From an uncultured Cetobacterium sp. (lineage in GTDB: Bacteria; Fusobacteriota; Fusobacteriia; Fusobacteriales; Fusobacteriaceae), in assembly GCA_900766645.1 (NCBI GenBank), contig CAAFWD010000096.1, positions 1 through 21,647 of the forward strand: DNA of 21,647 nt. The letters are read 5' to 3'. The translations under genes and the position numbers were made by a program. Below are positions 1 through 6,321 of the stretch, piece after piece; positions within the stretch are counted from its first letter, which is position 1; each line of letters opens with the position of its first letter. The notes beneath the pieces are model-generated. The model ran no database searches, was not told the DNA's origin, and saw only the letters and a program-made list of their open reading frames with translations.

Positions 1-301
1 CAATAATATCCTCTATTATTAATACATCTTTACCAGTTAAATCCTCATCTACGTCCTTAAGAATTTTAACAACTCCTGTACTATCTGTTCCTCCATGGTA
101 ACTAGAGACTTTCATAAAATCCATAGCTAAATCTAACTCAACATTTTTTAATAAGTCTGCCATGAACATGATCGACCCCTTAAGTAGACCTACACAAATT
201 AGATTTTTCCCTTGATAATCCTTCTCAATCTCCTTTGCAACCTCTTTGATTCTTTTTTGTAGTTCTTCTTCAGAGATCATTTTCTCTATTGTATAATCCA
301 T
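1..301 (-). CDS. hpt: Hypoxanthine(-guanine) phosphoribosyltransferase, 3' part outside window
   Basis: Purine salvage enzyme that joins hypoxanthine or guanine to PRPP in the cytoplasm. Only the first 100 residues are in the window; the coding strand runs off the left edge. The translation starts MDYTIEKMISEEEL and contains LICVGLLKGSIMFMADL, the conserved substrate-side loop of HPRT enzymes, then MKVSSYHGG, and ends in LIIEDII, the start of the PRPP-binding motif normally completed as D-T/S-G just past the edge. The ATG at 299-301 follows an AGGAGG site at 304-309. The gene is divergent from the PASTA-rsgA operon and has its own promoter at 340-368. The family is clear; guanine versus hypoxanthine preference cannot be read. 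Confidence 0.93.
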   Translation of the reverse strand, partial: MDYTIEKMISEEELQKRIKEVAKEIEKDYQGKNLICVGLLKGSIMFMADLLKNVELDLAMDFMKVSSYHGGTDSTGVVKILKDVDEDLTGKDVLIIEDII

Positions 302-339
302 TTTTTCCTCCTAAATTTTTTAATAATAGTTTACATAAC

Positions 340-368
340 ATTCTATCACTTAACCCACTATTTATCAA
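340..368 (-). promoter_or_regulatory. Promoter of hpt
   Basis: Read on the minus strand, TTGATA (363-368) and TAGAAT (340-345) are separated by exactly 17 bases, with a TG one base upstream of the -10 box (extended -10). It lies about 40 bases upstream of the hpt start codon. It is the only good sigma-70-type match on this strand in the gap. Confidence 0.7.
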
Positions 369-375
369 GTAATTA

Positions 376-404
376 TTGATATTTTACCTACTCTATGGTA
401 TTAT
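376..404 (+). promoter_or_regulatory. Promoter of the PASTA-rsgA-rpe-marR-rqcH operon
   Basis: TTGATA (376-381) and TATTAT (399-404) are separated by 17 bases, with TGG immediately before the -10 box (extended -10). It stands back to back with the hpt promoter; the two -35 boxes are only 7 bases apart, so the two transcription units may be co-regulated. Confidence 0.7.
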
Positions 405-410
405 TTTAAG

Positions 411-425
411 AGCACTTATAGTGCT
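411..425 (+). repeat. Inverted repeat at the predicted transcription start
   Basis: AGCACT-TAT-AGTGCT, a perfect 6+6 bp inverted repeat with a 3-base centre, starting 7 bases after the predicted -10 box. It could be an operator, or a short hairpin at the 5' end of the operon mRNA. No T run follows, so it is not an intrinsic terminator. Confidence 0.5.
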
Positions 426-456
426 TTATTCTTTGTTTTTTAACCGGAGGAAATAG

Positions 457-1158
457 ATGAAAAAATATTTTGTATACCTTTTTTCAGGTATTCTAGTTAT
501 TGTTATTTGTTTTTTTAGTTTAAATATTTTTCTTAAAAAATATTTTAACCAAAGATTCTATTCACTTCCTAATTTAATTGGGCTAACTATTAATGATACT
601 AAAAATATCGACTTAATTAATAAAATTCAAATTAGTGTTGCTGGTAATGAGTTCTCAGAACTTCCAGTAGGCACAATTTTTATGCAAAATCCTGCGCCAA
701 ATAAATTAGTTAAAGAGGGTAGAAATATTAGAGTTTGGATTAGTAAAGGGAAAGATACATATACTGTTCCTGACTTCTTAAATAAAAACTTCATAGACGT
801 TTCACCAGAGCTTCAAAAAGAGGGAGTTAAAATCAAACAAAAATCATATACATATTCAACTCTTCCTTACAATACTATTATTGCTACATACCCTGCAACG
901 GGAGAGATGACAAAAAGAAGTGAAGGTGTCTCATTCCTTCTAAGTAAATCAAATACTGTTTCTTCTATAATTGTTCCCGACACTGTCGGATTTACCATTA
1001 ACGAAGCTACTAATGAGTTAACTTCAAAAGGTCTTATCATCGGAGAGGTTACAGAGCAAATAGTTCCTGGTCTTGAAAAAGGAATTGTTATCGATACAAC
1101 TTACATTGGAGAATCTGTTCCTGCAGGAACAATTATCAATATGACTATTAGTTATTAA
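457..1158 (+). CDS. Membrane-anchored protein with three PASTA domains and no kinase domain
   Basis: A 233-residue protein with one hydrophobic segment at about 5-27, which makes it a single-pass membrane protein, or an uncleaved signal anchor, with the rest outside the cytoplasm. Three PASTA-like repeats follow at about 34-98, 101-165 and 170-233, each opening with a short strand and Pro (SLPNLIG, TVPDFLN, IVPDTVG) and closing with a P-A-x-x-x-x-K/P-x-G-type turn and a final strand (NIRVWISKG, VSFLLSKS, IINMTISY). PASTA domains bind peptidoglycan fragments or beta-lactams in PknB-type kinases and some penicillin-binding proteins. No kinase or transpeptidase domain is present. A good AACCGGAGG site precedes the ATG. 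In Bacillus-type genomes this slot upstream of rsgA and rpe is held by the PASTA kinase prkC/pknB, so this may be its kinase-less counterpart (inference). Confidence 0.87.
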   Translation: MKKYFVYLFSGILVIVICFFSLNIFLKKYFNQRFYSLPNLIGLTINDTKNIDLINKIQISVAGNEFSELPVGTIFMQNPAPNKLVKEGRNIRVWISKGKDTYTVPDFLNKNFIDVSPELQKEGVKIKQKSYTYSTLPYNTIIATYPATGEMTKRSEGVSFLLSKSNTVSSIIVPDTVGFTINEATNELTSKGLIIGEVTEQIVPGLEKGIVIDTTYIGESVPAGTIINMTISY

Positions 1159-1160
1159 TT

Positions 1161-1171
1161 AAGGAGAGTGA
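1161..1171 (+). promoter_or_regulatory. Ribosome binding site that places the rsgA start at a non-AUG codon
   Basis: AAGGAGAGTGA is a strong Shine-Dalgarno match and overlaps an in-frame TGA at 1169-1171, so the rsgA reading frame can only start after it. The in-frame codons that follow are ATT (1172), AAC, ATA (1178) and GAA; no ATG, GTG or TTG occurs in frame before 1451. The rpe site downstream (AAGGAAGTGA, then ATG 6 bases later) has nearly the same layout, which favours ATA at 1178. Confidence 0.6.
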
Positions 1172-1177
1172 ATTAAC

Positions 1178-2062
1178 ATAGAAGGAATAGTTATAAATAA
1201 AATACAAGGTTTTTATAATATTAAAAGTGAAGGTCAAGAGTACCTTTGCAAATTAAGAGGAGTTTTAAAAAGAAGTGACAAAAGAGAAAATTGCACTGTT
1301 GGAGACCACGTAGTTTTTGATAGCGACGGTTTTATAACTGAAGTTAAAGAAAGAACTAATCTACTTAGAAGACCTTTAGTTGCGAATATTGATTATGGAG
1401 TTATTCAATTTGCCGCTAAAGATCCTGTAATTGATTACGAAAGAATTAATATGCTTATACTAAATAGTTTTTATAACAAAATCAATCCTATTCTTGTTGT
1501 AAATAAAATAGATCTTTTAACTGAAGAGGAGTTTCAAAACATCAAAGAAAACTTAGAGTTTGCTAATAAAATAGACATTCCTGTTTTCTATGTTTCAACA
1601 TTAACAAATGATGGAATTGAAGAGCTTCAAGATTTTATAAAAAATAAAATAACAGCTTTCGGTGGTCCTTCAGGAGTAGGAAAATCAAGTATCTTAAACT
1701 TGCTTCAAGAAGACAAAGAGCTTAAAACAGGTGAAACTAGCAAAAGGTTAAGAGCTGGAAAACATACTACAAGAGATAGTAAACTTTTACCTCTTAGTGT
1801 AGGAGGATATGTTATTGATACTCCAGGATTCTCATCTGTAGATTTACCTCCAACTGAAAATGTACAAGAATTAATTGATCTTTTCCCTGAGTTTGATAAT
1901 TATAAAGATAACTGCAAATTTAATAACTGTATTCATATAAACGAGCCTCAGTGTGCTGTTAAAAATGCTGTTGAAAATGGGGAGATCGTTAAAGAAAGAT
2001 ACGACTTTTATAAACGTTGTTATGAAAAATCTAAAAATGAACTTTGGAATAGATACAAATAA
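1178..2062 (+). CDS. rsgA: Ribosome small-subunit-dependent GTPase A
   Basis: Circularly permuted GTPase that helps late maturation of the 30S subunit. Read from ATA at 1178 it has 294 residues, normal for the family. The N-terminal OB-fold part (about 1-80) opens EGIVINKIQGFYNI. The permuted GTPase order is visible: G4 NKID at 109-112, G1 GPSGVGKSS at 163-171, a KHTT switch around 195-198 and G3 DTPG at 214-217. The C-terminal zinc site has Cys246, Cys251, His253 and Cys259. The first Met codon in frame (1451) would remove the whole OB domain and part of the G domain, so it is not the start. The frame opens right after a TGA at 1169-1171, leaving only ATT 1172 or ATA 1178 as practical starts. 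It lies 19 bases after the PASTA gene and 34 bases before rpe. Confidence 0.92.
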   Translation: MEGIVINKIQGFYNIKSEGQEYLCKLRGVLKRSDKRENCTVGDHVVFDSDGFITEVKERTNLLRRPLVANIDYGVIQFAAKDPVIDYERINMLILNSFYNKINPILVVNKIDLLTEEEFQNIKENLEFANKIDIPVFYVSTLTNDGIEELQDFIKNKITAFGGPSGVGKSSILNLLQEDKELKTGETSKRLRAGKHTTRDSKLLPLSVGGYVIDTPGFSSVDLPPTENVQELIDLFPEFDNYKDNCKFNNCIHINEPQCAVKNAVENGEIVKERYDFYKRCYEKSKNELWNRYK

Positions 2063-2096
2063 TAAAACTATATAAATTTTAAGGAAGTGAATTTTA

Positions 2097-2741
2097 ATGA
2101 ACAAAAAAGAGATTAAAATAGCACCATCAATTCTATCAGCAGATTTTAGCCAACTAGGAAATGAAGTTGTTGCTATTGATAAGGCGGGGGCTGATTATGT
2201 TCACATTGATGTTATGGATGGAATGTTTGTTCCTAACATAACTTTTGGAGCACCAGTTATAAAAGCTATCAGAAATAAAACTAATTTAGTTTTTGATGTT
2301 CATCTTATGATAGAGTCTCCAGAAAGATATATTGAAGATTTTGTAAAAGCTGGAGCTGATATTATTGTTGTTCATGCCGAAGCTACTAAGCATCTTCACA
2401 GAACTATTCAACTAATCAAATCATTCGGTGTTAAAGCTGGAGTTTCTTTAAACCCTGCTACTCCTGTAGAAGTTATCAAGTATGTTATCGACGAGCTTGA
2501 TATGATACTTGTTATGTCTGTTAATCCAGGATTTGGCGGGCAGAAATTTATTGAAAGTTCTATTAAAAAAATTAAAGAGGTTCGTAACTTAAATCAATCT
2601 ATCGATATCCAAGTTGATGGTGGAATTACAAATGAAACTATTGGAAAATGTATTGACGCTGGAGCTAATATTTTTGTTGCAGGGTCATATGTATTCTCAG
2701 GAGATTATCAAGAGAGAATTAAGTCTTTAAAGGAGAGATAA
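2097..2741 (+). CDS. rpe: Ribulose-phosphate 3-epimerase
   Basis: Interconverts ribulose-5-phosphate and xylulose-5-phosphate in the pentose phosphate pathway. The 214-residue TIM-barrel is full length. Signature elements are APSILSADF near the start, HIDVMDG with metal or catalytic residues His36 and Asp38, DVHLM with His69, the SVNPGFGGQKF phosphate-side loop at 141-151, and VDGGI with catalytic Asp174. The start ATG follows AAGGAAGTGA. It is co-transcribed after rsgA, as in many Firmicutes, and a marR gene begins one base after its stop. Confidence 0.97.
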   Translation: MNKKEIKIAPSILSADFSQLGNEVVAIDKAGADYVHIDVMDGMFVPNITFGAPVIKAIRNKTNLVFDVHLMIESPERYIEDFVKAGADIIVVHAEATKHLHRTIQLIKSFGVKAGVSLNPATPVEVIKYVIDELDMILVMSVNPGFGGQKFIESSIKKIKEVRNLNQSIDIQVDGGITNETIGKCIDAGANIFVAGSYVFSGDYQERIKSLKER

Positions 2742-2742
2742 T

Positions 2743-3414
2743 ATGAATATTAATAAAGTTAATGATGTTTTAGAAAATTTCTATAAACTTTTTTATGAAA
2801 CAGAAGATTTAGCTTTAAAAAGAGGAATTAAATGTTTAACTCACACTGAGTTACATATAATCGAGGCTATCGGCCAAGATTCCCTTACTATGAATGAATT
2901 ATCAGATAGATTAGGAATCACTATGGGTACTGCAACTGTTGCAGTTACAAAATTAAGAGAAAAAGGATTTATTGAAAGAGTTCGTTCTGATGCTGATAGA
3001 AGAAAAGTTTATGTTTCTCTATCTAAAAAAGGATTAGAAGCTTTAAGTTATCACAATAATTATCATAAAAATATAATTTCAACTATTACAGAAAATATAC
3101 CTGAAAAAGATTTGGAACAATTTACAAATACTTTTGAAGTTATTCTTAAAAATTTAAAAAATAAAACTGAGTTTTTCAAACCTCAATCTGTTATAGAATT
3201 TCCAATTGATACTTTAGTTTCAATAACTGAGGTTAAAGGAACTCCAATTATACAAGATTATTTCTCTAATAATGGAATAGAGCATTACACAACTGTTAAA
3301 ATTATTGAATCAAAAGAAAAGGACAGGGTAGCCCTTGAGAAAGAGGATGGTTCAATACTTGAAGTTAACATATTAGATGCTAAAAATGTAATCGGAATTA
3401 AGGTAGAAGATTAA
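2743..3414 (+). CDS. MarR-family transcriptional regulator with a C-terminal FeoA/SH3-like extension
   Basis: Probable dimeric winged-helix DNA-binding protein. Residues 1-140 have the MarR layout: LTHTELHIIEAIG helix, SLTMNELSDRLGIT helix-turn-helix, recognition helix at about 60-73 ending LREKGFIERV, and the wing SDADRRKVYVSLSKKG at 82-97. MarR proteins usually end near 140-150 residues; this one has 223. The extra part (about 150-223) is mostly beta with a repeated pattern: I-x-E-V-K-G, Y-F-x-N-N-G-I, VKIIESKEKDRVALE, and a closing DG-S-I-L-E-V with A-x-x-V-I-G-I-K-V. That pattern resembles the FeoA/SH3-like domain at the C terminus of DtxR-type regulators. The domain assignment is by eye only. 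The gene lies between rpe and rqcH, and its TAA shares a base with the rqcH ATG. The ligand is unknown. Confidence 0.85.
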   Translation: MNINKVNDVLENFYKLFYETEDLALKRGIKCLTHTELHIIEAIGQDSLTMNELSDRLGITMGTATVAVTKLREKGFIERVRSDADRRKVYVSLSKKGLEALSYHNNYHKNIISTITENIPEKDLEQFTNTFEVILKNLKNKTEFFKPQSVIEFPIDTLVSITEVKGTPIIQDYFSNNGIEHYTTVKIIESKEKDRVALEKEDGSILEVNILDAKNVIGIKVED

Positions 3415-5042
3415 TGTTATATCTTGATGGTATATCTTTAAACAAAATTAAAGAGGAACTTGAAAATACTTTAAAAGGAAAAAGTGTTAATAAAATTGTT
3501 CAAACTAGTTCCCTTGCCATAACTATGAATTTTGGGAAACAGAGACTAATCTTCTCTTGTTTCCCTTCTCTTTCATTATGCTACCTATCAAACACTAAAG
3601 AGGATAATCTTATGGAGGAAAATTCTAATTTTTCTCTAAATTTAAAAAAACATCTAAGTGGTTCTTCACTTTTATCAATAAAACAAATCGGATTAGATAG
3701 AATTTTAATTTTTACATTTTCTAAACTAAATGAACTTGGAGAAGTGAAACTTTATAATCTTTATTTTGAAATAATGGGAAAACATTCCAATTTAATATTA
3801 ACTGATAGAGATAATAAAGTTATTGATTCTATAAAAAGATTTTCTCTAGAAGAAAATTCAGCAAGAGTTTTATTTCCTGGAGTAGAGTATTCCAATCCAA
3901 CAATTGATAAAAAATTAGATCCTAGAGAAATATCTCAAGACCAATTTAATTTAGAAAAAGAAAATCAAACTTTACTAAAAAATGTTGAAGGAATGGGAAA
4001 ACTTTTGGCTTCAAATCTTAATAGTTTTGAAACTTTAAATACTATTCTTAAAGATAAAATATCTCCTAAATTTTATCTCAACGAATACAATGAAATTATT
4101 CTTGCTACTGTTTTAAATATAGCTCCAAAGTCTTATGCATCTATTAAAGAGTTCAGTTCTTTTGAAGATCTTATTAACGACTATATAAATAGTGAAAATC
4201 TTTCTAATACATTTAAAATTTTAAAAGGTAAACTGGTAAATGTTGTTAAAAAAGAAAAGAAAAAAGCTGAAAAAGTAATTTTATCTATAAAAAAAGATAT
4301 CGAAGAAAAAAAAGATTTTGAGAAATTTAAAGAACAAGGTGACATACTTGCAGCTTCTCTATACTCTTTAAAAAAAGGAATGAAAGAGATTGAACTTTAT
4401 GATTTTTATAATGATACAATGTGCACAATAACATTAGATCCTCTTTCAACTCCTCAACAAAATCTAGAAAAAGTATATAAGAAATATAATAAAATGAAAA
4501 AAGGTCTTATGTTTAACGAGAAAAGATTAATTGAAATTGGAAATAATCTAAAATATTTTATAAGTCTTGAAAATTTTATTGAAAATAGTGATTCTAAAGA
4601 CAATTTAAAACTTATTGAAGAGGAACTTATTTCTCAAGGACTTTTAAAAATGACAAACAAACAAAAGAAAAAAGGAATTCAAAAAAATTCTAAAACAAAA
4701 ATAGCCTCTTTCGGAGAGATCGAAATTTCAGGTATTCCTGTTACATATGGTAGAAATAATATTGAAAATGACACTCTTACTACAAAAATAGCTCATAAAG
4801 ATGATTTATGGTTCCATTGCAAAGATATTCCTGGAACTCATGCAGTTGTTAGTCATTCTCTTTCACTAACTGACAACCAAATTTATGATATAGCTGTTTT
4901 CTGTGGTCAAATGTCCAAACTGCCTAAAGGTACAAAACTTACTGTAGACTACACTCAGATAAAATATTTAAACAAACCTAAAGGTGCTAGGCCTGGATTC
5001 GTAACATATAAAGTTTTCAAATCTATAATTGTAACTATATAA
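3414..5042 (+). CDS. rqcH: Ribosome quality control protein RqcH (NFACT/Rqc2 family)
   Basis: Binds stalled 50S-peptidyl-tRNA complexes and directs untemplated C-terminal (alanine) tailing; older annotations call this family fibronectin-binding protein. The 542-residue protein has the NFACT order. The N-terminal NFACT-N part opens LDGISLNKIKEEL and carries the Asp95-Arg96 pair (GLDR) matching the DR motif required for tailing. A lysine/glutamate-rich coiled-coil region covers about 265-400. The C-terminal NFACT-R part (about 425-540) has GRNNIENDTLTTK, DDLWFH at 463-468, GTHAVV, and IKYLNKPKGARPG. The start ATG overlaps the marR stop by one base (TAATG), which suggests translational coupling. 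The operon ends at the terminator just after the stop. Confidence 0.94.
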   Translation: MLYLDGISLNKIKEELENTLKGKSVNKIVQTSSLAITMNFGKQRLIFSCFPSLSLCYLSNTKEDNLMEENSNFSLNLKKHLSGSSLLSIKQIGLDRILIFTFSKLNELGEVKLYNLYFEIMGKHSNLILTDRDNKVIDSIKRFSLEENSARVLFPGVEYSNPTIDKKLDPREISQDQFNLEKENQTLLKNVEGMGKLLASNLNSFETLNTILKDKISPKFYLNEYNEIILATVLNIAPKSYASIKEFSSFEDLINDYINSENLSNTFKILKGKLVNVVKKEKKKAEKVILSIKKDIEEKKDFEKFKEQGDILAASLYSLKKGMKEIELYDFYNDTMCTITLDPLSTPQQNLEKVYKKYNKMKKGLMFNEKRLIEIGNNLKYFISLENFIENSDSKDNLKLIEEELISQGLLKMTNKQKKKGIQKNSKTKIASFGEIEISGIPVTYGRNNIENDTLTTKIAHKDDLWFHCKDIPGTHAVVSHSLSLTDNQIYDIAVFCGQMSKLPKGTKLTVDYTQIKYLNKPKGARPGFVTYKVFKSIIVTI

Positions 5043-5086
5043 AAAAAGAGTAGAGGGCGCCATCACTTATTCCCTCTACTCTTTTT
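5043..5086 (+). terminator. Intrinsic terminator after rqcH
   Basis: A 15-bp perfect stem (AAAAAGAGTAGAGGG at 5043-5057 with its complement at 5072-5086) and a 14-base loop; the descending arm ends in TTTTT and is followed by ATTGTTAATT. It ends the PASTA-rqcH operon. Confidence 0.88.
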
Positions 5087-5177
5087 ATTGTTAATTACTT
5101 TAATAATATCACTTCCTAAACAATCTTAAATAAATACACTAAATACTAATACTGCTAAATTCATTTACTTTTTATTA

Positions 5178-5225
5178 ATTTACTGATTTGTTAATTTTTG
5201 CTTATTTACTATTTTGTTGATTTTT
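5178..5225 (+). repeat. Imperfect tandem direct repeat
   Basis: Two 22-base copies, 5178-5199 and 5204-5225, share 19 of 22 positions (both open ATTTACT and close ATTTTT) with a period of 26 bases. A shorter ATTTACT block precedes them at 5163. The composition is so simple that chance is possible. Confidence 0.35.
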
Positions 5226-5536
5226 ATTTTATTAATTTTAAACCTTATACTGAATAATATAGTTAGATATCCATTACTGCTTTTAATACATTTTCTAATT
5301 TACTAACTTCGTAAATCTATCAAACCAGTCTTTTAAGACTTTTTACATTTTTTTAAATTAAACACTAATTCAAATCTGTGTGATGGCCTTTTTTTATTTC
5401 ATTTTTATATCTAACTTATTATACTTTTTAGACTCATTATTTCTAAAAAAAGTTTTAAAAAATAAAAAAAATATTTTTATTTTTTTTTTACAAAATTTAT
5501 TACTCTCTATAAGGTTTCTATATTCTATATATATGT

Positions 5537-5608
5537 TGGCTAAATTTGACCAATCTTTGTTATGTTTTAGCAAGGGTATATTTAAATTTAGCCATATTTT
5601 TTTATTTT
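5537..5608 (+). terminator. Possible long-loop hairpin with T run, plus strand
   Basis: TGGCTAAATTT (5537-5547) pairs perfectly with AAATTTAGCCA (5584-5594) across a 36-base loop, and TATTTTTTTATTTT follows. The arrangement resembles an intrinsic terminator of a plus-strand transcript starting inside the gap, but the loop is long and no upstream gene is evident. Confidence 0.3.
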
Positions 5609-5611
5609 AAT

Positions 5612-5646
5612 AAAAAAATACTCAATAACTTTTTGTTTTTGAGTAC
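5612..5646 (-). terminator. Intrinsic terminator of the CDP-alcohol phosphatidyltransferase gene
   Basis: On the minus strand TACTCAA (5639-5645) pairs with TTGAGTA (5619-5625), and seven T residues follow (5618-5612). It starts 11 bases past the stop codon of the gene at 5657-6241. Confidence 0.7.
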
Positions 5647-5656
5647 TTTTATACAA

Positions 5657-6241
5657 TTATTTTAAGATTTTTTTAGCTTCTAAAAATCTTTGCCCAGCAG
5701 TAAATAAAACTATTCCTGTAAATATATTTATAACAGGTCCCGCATTTGCTCCTAATAAAATCATTAGAGATAACATTATAAATCCTTCTGATCTTTCTGC
5801 AAGCCCCGCCTGATAATAGAATGTTTTTTCTCCCCTATTCTCTGCCAATGGTCCTGTAGTTAAAAATATAGTCATAGATATTATTATGCTCACTGCCAAT
5901 ATAAGGGATATGATCCCAAATTGTGGATATCTTAAAGCTACGGCTATTATTATTGCTCCTTCAACTATTCTATCAAAAGTTATATCCATAACCGTCCCAA
6001 AAGGCGTTGATGTTCTTTGCTCTCTTGCAATTGTTCCATCTACAGCATCTAAATACCCCGAAACCCAAAGAACTAGTATTGCTATGAAATTATGTCCAAA
6101 GTAAACTGACACTCCACTTAAAACCCCTAATATCATAGCCATTACCGTAACATTATTGGCATTCATGCCCAATCCCACAGCTACTTTTGCTCCAGTTCCT
6201 ATAAATGGCTGGATATATCTTCTACAATGTGTATCTAACAT
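5657..6241 (-). CDS. CDP-alcohol phosphatidyltransferase family membrane protein
   Basis: An integral membrane enzyme of the class that moves a phosphatidyl (or related) group from a CDP-linked donor to an alcohol. The 194-residue length is typical. The family motif D-x2-D-G-x2-A-R-x8-G-x3-D-x3-D is complete: Asp65, Asp68, Gly69, Ala72, Arg73, Gly82, Asp86, Asp90. Hydrophobic stretches flank it (about 31-62, 93-130, 150-185). The motif does not tell which alcohol is used; phosphatidylglycerophosphate synthase is one possibility, but a specialised lipid head group is equally open. ATG with GAGGAG upstream. It follows the TVP38-like gene after an 80-base gap that holds a terminator-like hairpin and a TATAAT, so it may be only partly linked to the genes upstream. 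Confidence 0.88.
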   Translation of the reverse strand: MLDTHCRRYIQPFIGTGAKVAVGLGMNANNVTVMAMILGVLSGVSVYFGHNFIAILVLWVSGYLDAVDGTIAREQRTSTPFGTVMDITFDRIVEGAIIIAVALRYPQFGIISLILAVSIIISMTIFLTTGPLAENRGEKTFYYQAGLAERSEGFIMLSLMILLGANAGPVINIFTGIVLFTAGQRFLEAKKILK

Positions 6242-6259
6242 TTCTACTCCTCTAACTTA

Positions 6260-6301
6260 AATTTAATAAAATAAGGGGAACTCTGTTCCCCTTAGATTAT
6301 A
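6260..6301 (-). terminator. Terminator-like hairpin between the TVP38-like and CDP-alcohol genes, with a candidate -10 box
   Basis: TAAGGGGAAC (6272-6281) and GTTCCCCTTA (6285-6294) form a 10-bp perfect stem with a 3-base loop; on the minus strand TTTTATTAAATTT follows. Just upstream on the same strand is a perfect TATAAT (6296-6301), but with only a weak -35 (TTAGAA at 18 bases). Either the hairpin ends the upstream operon, or it forms the 5' end of a separate mRNA. Confidence 0.6.
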
Positions 6302-6321
6302 CCTTATTTAATAATTAATTT

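Larger units (their letters stand above)
5087..5611. other. AT-rich gap without a convincing gene
   Basis: About 500 bases between the rqcH terminator and the terminator of the minus-strand gene. Its base composition is far more AT-rich than the flanking genes. The best reading frame, 5380-5610 plus, would encode 76 very hydrophobic residues but has no Shine-Dalgarno site and is probably a by-product of T-rich sequence. Noted inside: repeated ATTTACT blocks (5163, 5178, 5204, 5298), a short hairpin at 5327-5340 followed by TTTTT, and an 11-bp inverted repeat (5537-5547/5584-5594) followed by a T run. A small RNA or gene remnant is possible but not shown. Confidence 0.6.

Noticed and set aside
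1451..2062. Short version of rsgA starting at the first in-frame ATG
   Set aside because: It would lack the OB domain and begin inside the GTPase domain; coding sequence typical of RsgA continues upstream to 1178 behind a good ribosome site.
5327..5345. AGTCT-TTTA-AGACT followed by TTTTT as a terminator
   Set aside because: Only five base pairs with no GC-rich core and no upstream transcript known; too weak to list as a terminator.
5380..5610. Plus-strand reading frame of 76 residues in the AT-rich gap
   Set aside because: It starts GTG-ATG without a Shine-Dalgarno site, is almost only Phe, Leu, Ile, Lys and Ser as expected from T-rich DNA, and matches no domain I know.
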